The notes: a model not told the origin generated them from the sequence alone. A stretch of 14,755 nucleotides of DNA from JAYGED01 sp046582565 (GCA_046582565.1 JAYGED010000282.1:1-14755); one strand, 5' to 3'; counted from the first letter of the stretch, positions 1 to 6,967 are shown. Numbers and translations are program-made.

Positions 1-309
1 TAATCTAGTTTGAAATGTCTCAGGGGAGGTGAATTCACGTGCGACTTGAAATAAATACTCATTTATTTCGGTCGCTTTTAGCGCGTCTTGAAATTTCCCG
101 CCACGATACAACCAATCAGCAGAAATCGAATAATAAGATGCGCATTCGATCACCTCATATGCAAAATTTGAAAGCCCACGCTCAGTTTTTTGTTGCCTGG
201 AATCGTTTGCAGCCATGCTGCTGCCAACTACCCCTGTGATTAAAACAATTACGATTGCAAACTGTAGTAATTTTTGCGTTGCATATAACTCGGAATTCTC
301 AGACCGCAT
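1..309 (-). CDS. Partial exported hypothetical protein, C-terminus off the left edge
   Basis: Reading the minus strand from the ATG at 309 gives 103 codons with no stop up to the window edge, so the 3' end is missing. Residues 1-12 are polar, residues 13-28 are a hydrophobic stretch (LLQFAIVIVLITGVVG), and residues 29-33 read SSMAA. This is a signal-peptide pattern with likely cleavage near Ala32/Ala33, so export to the periplasm or outer membrane is inferred. The mature part is helical-looking and rich in Tyr, Ala and Glu (for example FAYEVIECASYYS), and I recognise no catalytic motif or family. The frame stays open upstream to about 478, and a GTG at 381 could be an alternative start; no good Shine-Dalgarno site lies before either start. 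The DNA is more A+T-rich than the rest of the window, which suggests a different origin. The coding frame is well supported; the function is unknown. Confidence 0.6.
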   Translation of the reverse strand, partial: MRSENSELYATQKLLQFAIVIVLITGVVGSSMAANDSRQQKTERGLSNFAYEVIECASYYSISADWLYRGGKFQDALKATEINEYLFQVAREFTSPETFQTRL

Positions 310-524
310 TGATAGCTCACGACCCCAAAACAAATAGGAATTGTATGGATCTGCTCGTTCCTCCCAATCGGCATGCTCCACGGATTTAACGGTTGGATCG
401 CGGAATGACGGCGAAGCAGCGCAATGGCTGCTCAGAGCGATGATACCACGGATTGGCTGAAAGCTTCTGCGGTGATGTTAGAGGCGGATAAAATAGCTTC
501 TGGAACTTCCCCTTTGGGTCATAT
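310..524. other. Spacer without a recognised gene
   Basis: This stretch lies between the exported-protein gene and repeat copy A. The minus-strand frame of that gene remains open up to about 478 but has no convincing start there. I see no promoter, RNA gene or terminator that I would defend. The end near 500-524 (tttgggtcatatccggacatt) already resembles the dispersed repeat that follows. Confidence 0.4.
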
Positions 525-626
525 CCGGACATTCCATGACTACCCTCCGAATGTCCGCTTTCGGGTGTAAAGCGGACGTAAATCACTAGGCGTCTGAAAG
601 TCCGCTAATAGCCATAAGCGGACATT
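525..626. repeat. Dispersed hairpin repeat, copy A
   Basis: This 102-base unit aligns without gaps to 2352-2453, with 78 of 102 positions identical by hand count. It contains two inverted repeats: a perfect 9-base stem GTCCGCTTT (553-561) with AAAGCGGAC (569-577) around a 7-base loop, and a 7-base stem GTCCGCT (600-606) with AGCGGAC (617-623). It ends in cggacatt. Repeats of this style are common between genes in Bradyrhizobium-like genomes, where they give rise to spurious short protein predictions. A non-autonomous, MITE-like or REP-like origin is inferred. No transposase gene lies inside it. Confidence 0.7.
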
Positions 627-770
627 AGTGGCATTTCAAACAGCTACCACATTGCCGCACATCGCGAGGCTGGTGACGGGAGTCGTCCACCGCATCATGA
701 ACGCACTCTTTAGTGTCGCACATTAGGGGCCGAATTCGTGGTGGGGCGCCCATTGACGGAGGAATACGAG

Positions 771-896
771 ATGACTATACGACGACGGTTTACGGCAGAT
801 TTCAAGTCTCGGGTGGCGCTGGCTGCGTTACGCGGTGACAAGACGATCCAGGAGATCGCTGCCAAGCAAAAGGTTCATCCGAATCTGGTGCCATAG
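771..896 (+). pseudogene. IS3-family transposase OrfA, N-terminal fragment
   Basis: The frame starting at ATG 771 encodes 41 residues that read like the start of an IS3-family OrfA: basic RRRFTADFK, then ALRGDKTIQEIAAKQKVHPN, the first helices of the helix-turn-helix DNA-binding domain. It then stops at TAG 894-896. Full OrfA proteins are about 90-100 residues and are followed by OrfB with the DDE catalytic core; neither the rest of OrfA nor OrfB is present. A Shine-Dalgarno-like ACGGAGGA lies at about 757-764, as in intact elements. The fragment breaks off three bases before the stop codon of the neighbouring decarboxylase, so the right part of the element was lost when that junction formed. 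It is inactive. Confidence 0.7.
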
Positions 897-899
897 AGT

Positions 900-2165
900 T
901 CAGACCCCGTAGGATATGTCACCGGAAGCGGCGATGATCGCGCCTGAGCGGACTTGCTCGATGACAGATGTGATCTCGTCCAGGAAGGGCTCCACAATGG
1001 CTCCGGAGTGAGCGTTGAGGATCATCTGGAAGCCCGGAGGATCGACAGTGACGCCGGTTTGCCAGCCATTGGCAGTCATACCCTCGCGCACTGCAAACAT
1101 GTCGAGACCGTCGACGCCCCGGAAGGCTATGAGCCCGCCATGCGGCGTCCCGCACAGTTCAAGGCCATCCACTGTTGCTAGGGCGTTCACCATGGAATCC
1201 TTGGCTGCAAGGGTTGCCTCAACCAATTTGCGATAGCCGTCAAAACCGAGAAAATTCATCACAGCCCAAGCCGCCGCAATCGCGCCTGCGGGGCGCGATC
1301 CTGAAATCGTCTGGGTGTTGAAGACGCCGGTCTCCCAGGCGCTGAAGTGAAAGCCCTGGTATTGCGACCAGGCTTGATCGCGCAACAGCATCACCGAGGC
1401 GCCGCGCGGCGTGTAGCCGTATTTATGCAGGTCCGCCGACATGGAGCACACATTCGCCACGGAAAAGTCGAAGCTCGGCACCGGATGTCCGAGATCCACC
1501 GCGAAAGGCAGAAAGAAGCCACCGACACAGCTATCGACATGGAGCCACGTATTGTGTTTTTCGCACAGGCTGCCCAGCGCCGTAATATCGTCCACATGGC
1601 CGAACGGATAGGCATGCGCCGAGCCGACGATCATGATCGTATTCTCGGTGACCGCATCCGCCATAGCCTGAACGTCGGCATGGTAATTGCGGATCGGCAC
1701 CCGGATATCGGTGATGCCCATCAACTCCGCTGCCTTGGTGAAGGACGCATGGGCGTTGGAAGGCAGAATAATTTCCGCCTTGCCCGGCACCGGTCGTGTC
1801 GCCCGCGCCCAGTTGAGTGCGGTGCGAACCGCAAGCAGTATGCTTTCGGTGCCGCCCGTGGTGATGGTGCCGGTCGCGCCCTCGGGCGCGTTCAGCATTT
1901 CCAGCGCCATGGCGATCACATCATCGCCGATGCTTTCAAGGCTTGGATAGAGCGTCGAACTGTAGATCAAGTTATCGCCGCTGAACATCGTGTAAGCGTC
2001 CCAGCCGATTTTGCTAACCTCGGCACCGCCGTTGTAGGAGGCCTTGAGGTTGCGCAGGCTATCCCAGGTCATGTCGCCCTGTGCCTGGCGGCGTTGCTGC
2101 AATTCTTCAGCAAGTTCAGGCCAATCGCGGCCCTGGCTCGGAAAACGGCTGTTGGATCCGATCAT
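900..2165 (-). CDS. PLP-dependent group II decarboxylase / sphingosine-1-phosphate-lyase-like enzyme
   Basis: This 421-residue protein belongs to the fold-type I pyridoxal-phosphate enzymes, closest in motif style to the sphingosine-1-phosphate lyase and glutamate decarboxylase group. Visible landmarks are the phosphate-binding GGTES at 104-108, NAHASF at 137-142 with the ring-stacking His139, HVDSCVGGF at 209-217 with Asp211 facing the pyridine nitrogen, and SADLHKYGY at 243-251 with Lys248 as the Schiff-base lysine. Such enzymes decarboxylate amino acids or cleave phosphorylated amino alcohols; the substrate cannot be read from the sequence. It is soluble, with no signal peptide or membrane anchor, unlike eukaryotic S1P lyases, and is shorter than the ~500-residue bacterial lyases. 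The start at ATG 2165 has only a weak GGGGAA about 10 bases upstream. It stands alone on the minus strand between two transposase scraps, so no operon partner helps. All active-site residues are intact. Confidence 0.8.
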   Translation of the reverse strand: MIGSNSRFPSQGRDWPELAEELQQRRQAQGDMTWDSLRNLKASYNGGAEVSKIGWDAYTMFSGDNLIYSSTLYPSLESIGDDVIAMALEMLNAPEGATGTITTGGTESILLAVRTALNWARATRPVPGKAEIILPSNAHASFTKAAELMGITDIRVPIRNYHADVQAMADAVTENTIMIVGSAHAYPFGHVDDITALGSLCEKHNTWLHVDSCVGGFFLPFAVDLGHPVPSFDFSVANVCSMSADLHKYGYTPRGASVMLLRDQAWSQYQGFHFSAWETGVFNTQTISGSRPAGAIAAAWAVMNFLGFDGYRKLVEATLAAKDSMVNALATVDGLELCGTPHGGLIAFRGVDGLDMFAVREGMTANGWQTGVTVDPPGFQMILNAHSGAIVEPFLDEITSVIEQVRSGAIIAASGDISYGV

Positions 2166-2351
2166 CTAACTGATATTCCCCAGATGGCGTTGTTTGTCAG
2201 TCTGAGACTGGCACGGGCCACTTTCTTTTCCAAGACTGATTTGGTCGGAAAGGGTCTATGAAATTAACTCTGGGGCGTGAGTGATTGGATGATCATGACC
2301 TGCTATCACTGAAATTTTGGAAACAACCTGGATGTCCGTTCTGGTTCAAAA
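2166..2351. other. Spacer upstream of the decarboxylase, nothing recognised
   Basis: About 190 bases between the decarboxylase start and repeat copy B. It should hold the decarboxylase promoter on the minus strand, but I find no convincing -35/-10 pair, operator or RNA gene in it. Confidence 0.3.
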
Positions 2352-2453
2352 GCAGACATTCCACGACCACCCCCAGAATGCCCGCTTTCGGGGGTAAAGG
2401 GGACATAAATTGCTCAGTGCTGCGATGTCCGCTAATAGCCAGGAACGGACATT
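2352..2453. repeat. Dispersed hairpin repeat, copy B
   Basis: The same 102-base unit as at 525-626, with 78 of 102 positions matching by hand count and no gaps. The two inverted repeats are partly degraded here (cccgcttt against aaagggga, and gtccgct against aacggac), so this copy has drifted. Its last 18 bases, tagccaggaacggacatt, recur exactly at 12762-12779 in copy C. It lies directly beside the IS1182-like transposase fragment. Confidence 0.7.
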
Positions 2454-2495
2454 CGTTGCTCTTCGGAAGAGAACAAACCACAGCACATTGCGATG

Positions 2496-2650
2496 CCGGT
2501 ACAGCGCGACGAACCGGGCGCAGACCTCGCGGATCACACCGCCGTTGTCCTTGCGGAAGTCGGCGATCGTCTTGTGATCCGGCGCCAGCCGGCCGACCAG
2601 CCACATCACTTCCACGTTGCGCCCGGCCTCTCGTTCGACCCGGAGCGCGT
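2496..2650 (-). pseudogene. IS1182-like transposase, short internal fragment
   Basis: On the minus strand one frame reads VEREAGRNVEVMWLVGRLAP followed by DHKTIADFRKDNGGVIREVC and then ARFVALYR. This is the hallmark N-terminal region (InsH/DUF772-type) of IS1182/IS5-like DDE transposases, which are normally 400-500 residues long. Only about 50 residues are recognisable; both flanks diverge abruptly (near 2645 and after ALYR at about 2496) and no DDE core is present. It is a dead scrap of a mobile element, sandwiched between repeat copy B and the end of the oxygenase gene. Confidence 0.75.
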
Positions 2651-2670
2651 CGAATTGGCCGGGGTGGCGG

Positions 2671-3510
2671 CTATGCCGTGGCAGTACGCGGGCCGTAGAG
2701 CATGTCGTTGGTACGTTCCGACCCGACCCGGCCGGGCCGAGTGTCGAAGCTGAGGATGGTCTGCAAGCGACGCCGGGCGCCCTCAACCGGTGTCACTCGA
2801 TGCAGGGAATAGAGGCCCTGGAAGATGACCAGCATGCCGGCCTCGAGGTCGAGGGTCCGGACCAGGCTGCGGTCGCCGTCCAGGACTCGCTGCACGGCGT
2901 CGTAGTTCTCGTCGTCGTCTGAACGCAACATGGGGACGTATTCGTAGACCCCGCCCCGCTCCGGCGACTGTAAGAGCAGACTGACGACGAAGTCGCTCGA
3001 ATCGAAATGCCATTGCTGGCGCCCGCCCTCGTCCATAATCGAGATGTTGAGGGCCTGGTAGGGATCGGCGAAGCGGTAGAGCTGCTCGACGCCGAGCACG
3101 GCGGCAAAGAATGGCAACAGGGCATCCCATTCATAGACCCGGCGGATGCCGGCATCCTCGCGGATCTGATCATAGGCGACCTGGCTGAGCACCCGGGTCG
3201 CGCACCGTCGGCGCGGGTGGTCGTCGGGCAGGTCATCGCCGTGCTTTTCGTCGCGCTTGGCATAATATGGCGAGGCCTCGGTCGGGCCGCGAATGGCCAG
3301 CGGCGCCAAGGCCTCGGCGGCCAGCGCGGTCACCGCGGCGGCTCGAAGGAAGCACGGCAGCCGGCAGGTGCCGTCTTTGGCAAGCTGTCCGCGCAACCCC
3401 GCCACCATGGCCTGGCCTGCCTCGCAATCGAGGTCAGTCAGGGGGTAGCGGTCGAGGTTGATCAGAGCAGTCAGCCCCGCGGTATAGAGGTCGAAAGCAT
3501 CATCACTCAT
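2671..3510 (-). CDS. 2-oxoglutarate/Fe(II)-dependent oxygenase, HalD/BesD-like
   Basis: Starting at ATG 3510 the protein has 279 residues. A longer frame begins at 3579, but its extra 23 residues look non-coding and no ribosome site supports it. The jelly-roll core carries the iron facial triad: WHFD with His168 and Asp170, and SLHRVTP with His237. The run GARRRLQTILSFD (244-256) supplies the arginine that binds the 2-oxoglutarate carboxylate. The context HFDSSDFVVSLLLQ...GGVYEYVP...RSDDDENYD resembles, from memory, the HalD/BesD group of amino-acid halogenases and hydroxylases. Because Asp170 is present where halogenases have Gly, hydroxylation rather than chlorination is predicted. The substrate is unknown; free amino acids are the known substrates of that group. 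The C-terminus seems complete and stops about 20 bases before the transposase scrap. It faces the same way as the SDR gene, with a gap of about 200 bases. Confidence 0.75.
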   Translation of the reverse strand: MSDDAFDLYTAGLTALINLDRYPLTDLDCEAGQAMVAGLRGQLAKDGTCRLPCFLRAAAVTALAAEALAPLAIRGPTEASPYYAKRDEKHGDDLPDDHPRRRCATRVLSQVAYDQIREDAGIRRVYEWDALLPFFAAVLGVEQLYRFADPYQALNISIMDEGGRQQWHFDSSDFVVSLLLQSPERGGVYEYVPMLRSDDDENYDAVQRVLDGDRSLVRTLDLEAGMLVIFQGLYSLHRVTPVEGARRRLQTILSFDTRPGRVGSERTNDMLYGPRTATA

Positions 3511-3518
3511 GGCCCCGG

Positions 3519-3527
3519 AGTATAGCA
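3519..3527 (-). promoter_or_regulatory. Possible extended -10 promoter for the oxygenase gene
   Basis: On the minus strand the sequence TGCTATACT fits an extended -10 element (TGn followed by TATACT). It ends only 8 bases before the ATG at 3510, so transcription would begin at or within a couple of bases of the start codon, giving a leaderless or nearly leaderless message. This agrees with the absence of a clear Shine-Dalgarno site; GGGG at -6 is the only candidate. No good -35 box is visible, and the match could be chance. Confidence 0.3.
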
Positions 3528-3709
3528 CGAGGCTAACCTTATCGACACCATGGGAAATCTTGTTGGCCGTGGCCGCCACCGACCGGTTTGGCCTACTCGG
3601 CCGTCGTCATCGCTTGTCACCGGCCATCATTTATCACTGCTCCTTGGTATTTGTATGCCGATTCGGCTCTAACGTCGTTCCACCAAAGACGGCGCGTTAT
3701 CGTGCGAGG

Positions 3710-4468
3710 TTAGCGGACCTCTGCCGCGCCGGACAGATCGATGGTGTTGCCCGTGGTCTGCGGTGCTATGCCGCTGGCAAAGAAGACGATGACGCTGGCC
3801 ACCTCTTCCGGCGTGGTGACCCGTCCAGTCGGATACATCGTACCCAGGGCTTCCAAGCCGCGCTCGTCAACAATCGGCTGGACCATGTCAGTGAGAACGA
3901 AGCCGGGCGCGATGCCGTAGGCGAGGATACCATCCTTGGCGCATTGCCGCGCAATCGTCCGATTCAGGGCCAGCATGCCCGCTTTCGATGCCCCGTACTG
4001 AATATGCTCCAGGTCGTCGCCGTTATGGGCGGCGCGGCTTGCGACGTTGATGAGGATGCCGCCGCCGCGCTCCTTGAAATGTCCGACCGCGCGGCGGCAC
4101 AGTTGGGCCGCCGACAGCAGGTTGATCCGCATGCTGCGGTCCCAACCCGCCAGCCAGTCGTCGAGGGTCCAGTCGAGCGGACATTTCTCATAGACCCCGG
4201 CGTTGTTGACCAGGACGTCGATTCGCCCCCGCCAGGCCAGCGCGTCGTCCCACAAGGCCTCGGTCTCGGCGACGGACAGCATGTCCGCCTGGCAGATGTG
4301 GGCGTGCTCCTTGCCGACGTCCCGCGCCACGGCTTCGGCGGCGTTGCGATTCGAGCCGTAGTGGATGATCGCCTCGCCGCCGGTCTCGACGATTTGCCGC
4401 ACCGTGGCGGCACCGATGCCGCGCGAACCCCCGGTTACCAGAACCACCTTGCCGCTGAGATCGATCAT
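3710..4468 (-). CDS. Short-chain dehydrogenase/reductase (SDR, FabG-like)
   Basis: This is a classical SDR of about 252 residues, which catalyses NAD(P)-linked interconversion of an alcohol and a ketone. Numbering from the upstream ATG at 4477, it shows the Rossmann glycine motif TGGSRGIG (15-22), NNAG (91-94), the catalytic tetrad Asn119, Ser147, Tyr161 and Lys165 (YGASK), and PG at 191-192. All are intact. Two starts compete: ATG 4477 has GAGGG touching it with no spacing, whereas ATG 4468 has the same GAGGG nine bases upstream, so 4468 (MIDLSGKVVLV) is preferred. It is transcribed away from the crotonase/acyl-CoA ligase pair with about 74 bases between, so it probably shares a regulatory region with them. 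In such a setting it may oxidise a beta-hydroxyacyl-CoA or a related alcohol; substrate and cofactor preference cannot be fixed from sequence. Confidence 0.85.
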   Translation of the reverse strand: MIDLSGKVVLVTGGSRGIGAATVRQIVETGGEAIIHYGSNRNAAEAVARDVGKEHAHICQADMLSVAETEALWDDALAWRGRIDVLVNNAGVYEKCPLDWTLDDWLAGWDRSMRINLLSAAQLCRRAVGHFKERGGGILINVASRAAHNGDDLEHIQYGASKAGMLALNRTIARQCAKDGILAYGIAPGFVLTDMVQPIVDERGLEALGTMYPTGRVTTPEEVASVIVFFASGIAPQTTGNTIDLSGAAEVR

Positions 4469-4542
4469 CGCATTCATCCCTCTGTAAATTTGTCCGAAGA
4501 CGCTCTAGCATCGCCAGGAACTCACACAATCGGCGAACCACT
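4469..4542. promoter_or_regulatory. Divergent intergenic region between the SDR and crotonase genes
   Basis: These 74 bases separate two divergent genes and should contain both promoters. On the minus strand TTGTGT followed 16 bases later by TAGAGC is a weak sigma70-like candidate for the SDR gene. I find no convincing pair for the crotonase and no clear palindromic operator. The crotonase start at 4543 also lacks a good Shine-Dalgarno site. The assignment rests on gene arrangement, not on motifs. Confidence 0.35.
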
Positions 4543-5325
4543 ATGCCCATTCATTACACGAAAGAAAGCGCGGTCGCCCGGATCGTGCTCGACAACCCGC
4601 CGGTTAACGTCTTCACCCCGTCTCTCCACAAGGAATTTCTCGACATCCTCAAGGACTTCGTCGCTGACGAATCGGTCCACGTCGCGGTCTGGTCGGCAAC
4701 CGGTGATCGCGCCTTCTGCGCCGGCGACGACATCAAGACGCCGCGGGTCGAGCGCGACTCCGTCGAGCGGGTGCGGCGTGAGCTTGGCGTCCGCCACGAC
4801 GGCGAGGAGCTCGACTATCCGGGCTGGGAAAGCGAGGTTCTGAACCTCACCCGCTACAAACCAATCGTCGGTGCCGTCAACGGCCATTGCCTGGGCCAGG
4901 GTTTCATCTATTTGATGCTGCTGACCGACATTCGCATCGCGTCGGAGAACGCCAAGTTCGGCCTGCCCGAAATCGCCTATGGTATGGGCGGCGCGGGCGG
5001 CATGTTGCGGCTGTCACGAATGATTCCCCATACCTCGGCAATGTGGATGCTGCTCACAGGCGAGTCGTTCGACGCTCACCAGGCGCTCGAACATCACATC
5101 GTCAACCAGGTGGTCGACGCGGCCGAGTTGGAGGCCCGCGCCCTGGCGGTCGCCGAACGCATCGCGGCGCACCCGCCGCTCGCGGTTCGCACCGAAATGG
5201 AAGCCTATTACCGGGCCGGCGACATGAGTGGCGCCGACGCCCGCGCCTTCAGCTCAAGGCTCTACCGCCTGCAACGGATGGCCTTCGACCAACGGCCGCC
5301 ACTCGCCAAGAAGGATGAGGGGTAG
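4543..5325 (+). CDS. Enoyl-CoA hydratase/isomerase family protein (crotonase)
   Basis: A 260-residue soluble crotonase-fold protein of the usual family length. FCAGDD (58-63) forms the first oxyanion-hole segment, as in CoA-thioester-binding crotonases, and NGHCLGQG (113-120) the second. Of the two glutamates of classical enoyl-CoA hydratases, the LPEI glutamate (Glu143) is present, but the one normally found in the GGGCEL-type helix is absent: the segment reads GQGFIYLML. It may therefore be an isomerase, hydrolase, lyase or other crotonase rather than a simple hydratase. The gene ends seven bases before the acyl-CoA ligase start and is clearly cotranscribed with it. The start at ATG 4543 (MPIHYTKESAVARIVLDNPP) gives a natural first beta strand. 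The family is certain; the reaction is open. Confidence 0.85.
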   Translation: MPIHYTKESAVARIVLDNPPVNVFTPSLHKEFLDILKDFVADESVHVAVWSATGDRAFCAGDDIKTPRVERDSVERVRRELGVRHDGEELDYPGWESEVLNLTRYKPIVGAVNGHCLGQGFIYLMLLTDIRIASENAKFGLPEIAYGMGGAGGMLRLSRMIPHTSAMWMLLTGESFDAHQALEHHIVNQVVDAAELEARALAVAERIAAHPPLAVRTEMEAYYRAGDMSGADARAFSSRLYRLQRMAFDQRPPLAKKDEG

Positions 5326-5332
5326 GCAGGCG

Positions 5333-6967
5333 ATGGCTAATCGGGCCGACCTGCGCGAGGTCGAGGCGATCCAGCGGGCCAAGGACGTCGCGTCACTGCC
5401 GTCGACGCTCGGCGCGCTGGTGCGCGAACGGGCCGCGACGCTGGGCGAGCAGATCGCCGGAGACTGGTTCCAGGACGACCGGCGGCTGAGTTACCGCGAA
5501 CTCGACGAGCAGGCCGACCGGCTGGCCTCGGCCCTCGGGCCGCTGGGCGTTCGCAAGGGTAGCCATGTGGCGGTGATGCTGCCGAATTCACCCGAGACCA
5601 TGGTCACCTGGACCGCCATCGGCCGCCTCGGCGCGGTCATGGTGCCAATTAACACGAGATTTACGCCGACCGAGCTTGCGTTCGTGTTGAACGATTCCGA
5701 CGCCCAGTATCTGGTGATCGAGGAAAGCTGCCTGCCCGCCTTCGAGGCCATGGCGGAGAGGCCCGCCATGCTGGCCGACGGCAACATCATCGTCCTCGGC
5801 GCCGCGGCGGGCGGGCGGCACGACTGGTCGGCGCTCGTCGCGCGGGGAAACCACCCGTTCGAGCCGCCGGTCCCGGTGGTTGGTTCCGACCTGCTCAACA
5901 TCCAATACACCTCGGGCACCACGGGCTTTCCCAAGGGCTGTCTGTTGACCCACGATTACTGGATTCGCACCGGGTATTCCCTCGCGGTCACCCGCGGCGA
6001 CGATCACGACATCCGCAACGTGCTGGTTTGGGCGCCGTTCTTCTATATGGACGGCATGTGGCAGATCCTCTCGGCTTTCTTCCTCGATGCCACGGCCTAT
6101 GTCGCGCGGCGTATCAGCATGAGCAGCTTCTTCGACTGGCTGCGCGACTACCGGATCAACGCCTGCGCTTTTCCCGAGCTGGCCCTCAAGGCCTTTCCGC
6201 CATCACCGGCCGACAAGGACCTGGTGCTCGACTATGTCTACGCCTTCGGCTGGCGGCCCGAATCGAAGCGCGCGGCCGAGCAGCGTTTTGGCTGCTGGGC
6301 GCGCGACGCTTACGGCATGACCGAGCTCGGCACCGCGACAGTGACACCGATCCTGGCGGGCGAGAAGAACTTCGAGCGGACCTGCGGCCTGCCGGCGCCG
6401 GACCGGGCGCTCAAGGTCGTCGACGAGGCGGGCGACGAGGTGCCGCGCGGCGAGACCGGCGAGCTGTGGGTAAGCGGGCCCGGCATCCTGTGGGGCTATT
6501 ACAAGCGTCCCGCGGCCAACGCCGAGTCCTTTCGCGGTGTCTGGTTTCGCACCGGCGACATCTTTCGTCAGGACGAGGATGGCTATTTCCACATCGTCGG
6601 GCGGATGAAGGAGATGGTCAAGCGGTCGGGCGAGAACATCGCCGCCCGCGAAGTCGAAGCGGTGCTGAACGAGATCGACGCCGTCGCCGAATCCGCGATC
6701 ATCCCGGTCCCCGACGAGCGTCGCGGCGAGGAGGTCAAGGCCTATATCCGGTTGCGCGATGGCGCCGGCCAGGACGATAGCCCGCCCCAGGCCATCATCG
6801 CCCATTGCAAGCAACATCTGGCCGCGTTCAAGCTGCCCCGTTACATCGCCTATGTGGAAGACTTCCCGAGAACACCCACCGGCAAGGTCGCCAAGCAGCG
6901 CATGATCGAGGCGGCCGCGGACTTGCGCACGGGCGCCTACGACCTGGTCGACGACCTTTGGCGTTGA
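5333..6967 (+). CDS. AMP-forming acyl-CoA synthetase (ANL superfamily)
   Basis: This 544-residue ligase activates a carboxylic acid with ATP to an acyl-AMP and transfers it to coenzyme A. All core motifs are present: the P-loop YTSGTTGFPKG (192-202), YGMTELG (327-333), ELWVSGPG (377-384), the hinge region with TGD at 407-409 and GRMKEMVKRSGENI (423-436), and the catalytic lysine Lys518 in PTGKVAKQRM. The length and the C-terminal LPRYIAYVEDFPRTPTGK resemble crotonobetaine/carnitine-CoA ligase (CaiC)-like and medium- or long-chain acyl-CoA ligases, but the substrate is not readable. The start at ATG 5333 is preceded by GAGGGG about ten bases upstream, within the end of the crotonase gene; an in-frame ATG at 5315 would overlap that gene. 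Tight spacing with the crotonase indicates one operon for breakdown of a CoA-activated acid. Confidence 0.88.
   Translation: MANRADLREVEAIQRAKDVASLPSTLGALVRERAATLGEQIAGDWFQDDRRLSYRELDEQADRLASALGPLGVRKGSHVAVMLPNSPETMVTWTAIGRLGAVMVPINTRFTPTELAFVLNDSDAQYLVIEESCLPAFEAMAERPAMLADGNIIVLGAAAGGRHDWSALVARGNHPFEPPVPVVGSDLLNIQYTSGTTGFPKGCLLTHDYWIRTGYSLAVTRGDDHDIRNVLVWAPFFYMDGMWQILSAFFLDATAYVARRISMSSFFDWLRDYRINACAFPELALKAFPPSPADKDLVLDYVYAFGWRPESKRAAEQRFGCWARDAYGMTELGTATVTPILAGEKNFERTCGLPAPDRALKVVDEAGDEVPRGETGELWVSGPGILWGYYKRPAANAESFRGVWFRTGDIFRQDEDGYFHIVGRMKEMVKRSGENIAAREVEAVLNEIDAVAESAIIPVPDERRGEEVKAYIRLRDGAGQDDSPPQAIIAHCKQHLAAFKLPRYIAYVEDFPRTPTGKVAKQRMIEAAADLRTGAYDLVDDLWR

Noticed and set aside
39..239. 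Plus-strand frame of 66 codons
   Set aside because: It is antisense to the better-supported exported-protein gene with a signal peptide, and its translation has no family-like pattern.
386..586. Minus-strand frame of 66 codons
   Set aside because: It lies mostly in the hairpin repeat; short predictions from such repeats are typical artefacts in Bradyrhizobium-like genomes.
1347..2261. 304-codon plus-strand frame opposite the decarboxylase
   Set aside because: The minus strand carries all catalytic motifs of a PLP enzyme; the plus frame is a high-GC shadow rich in Arg, His and Gly.
3509..4843. 444-codon plus-strand frame across the SDR gene and the crotonase start
   Set aside because: It is antisense to a complete SDR and out of frame with the crotonase, with no recognisable domain.
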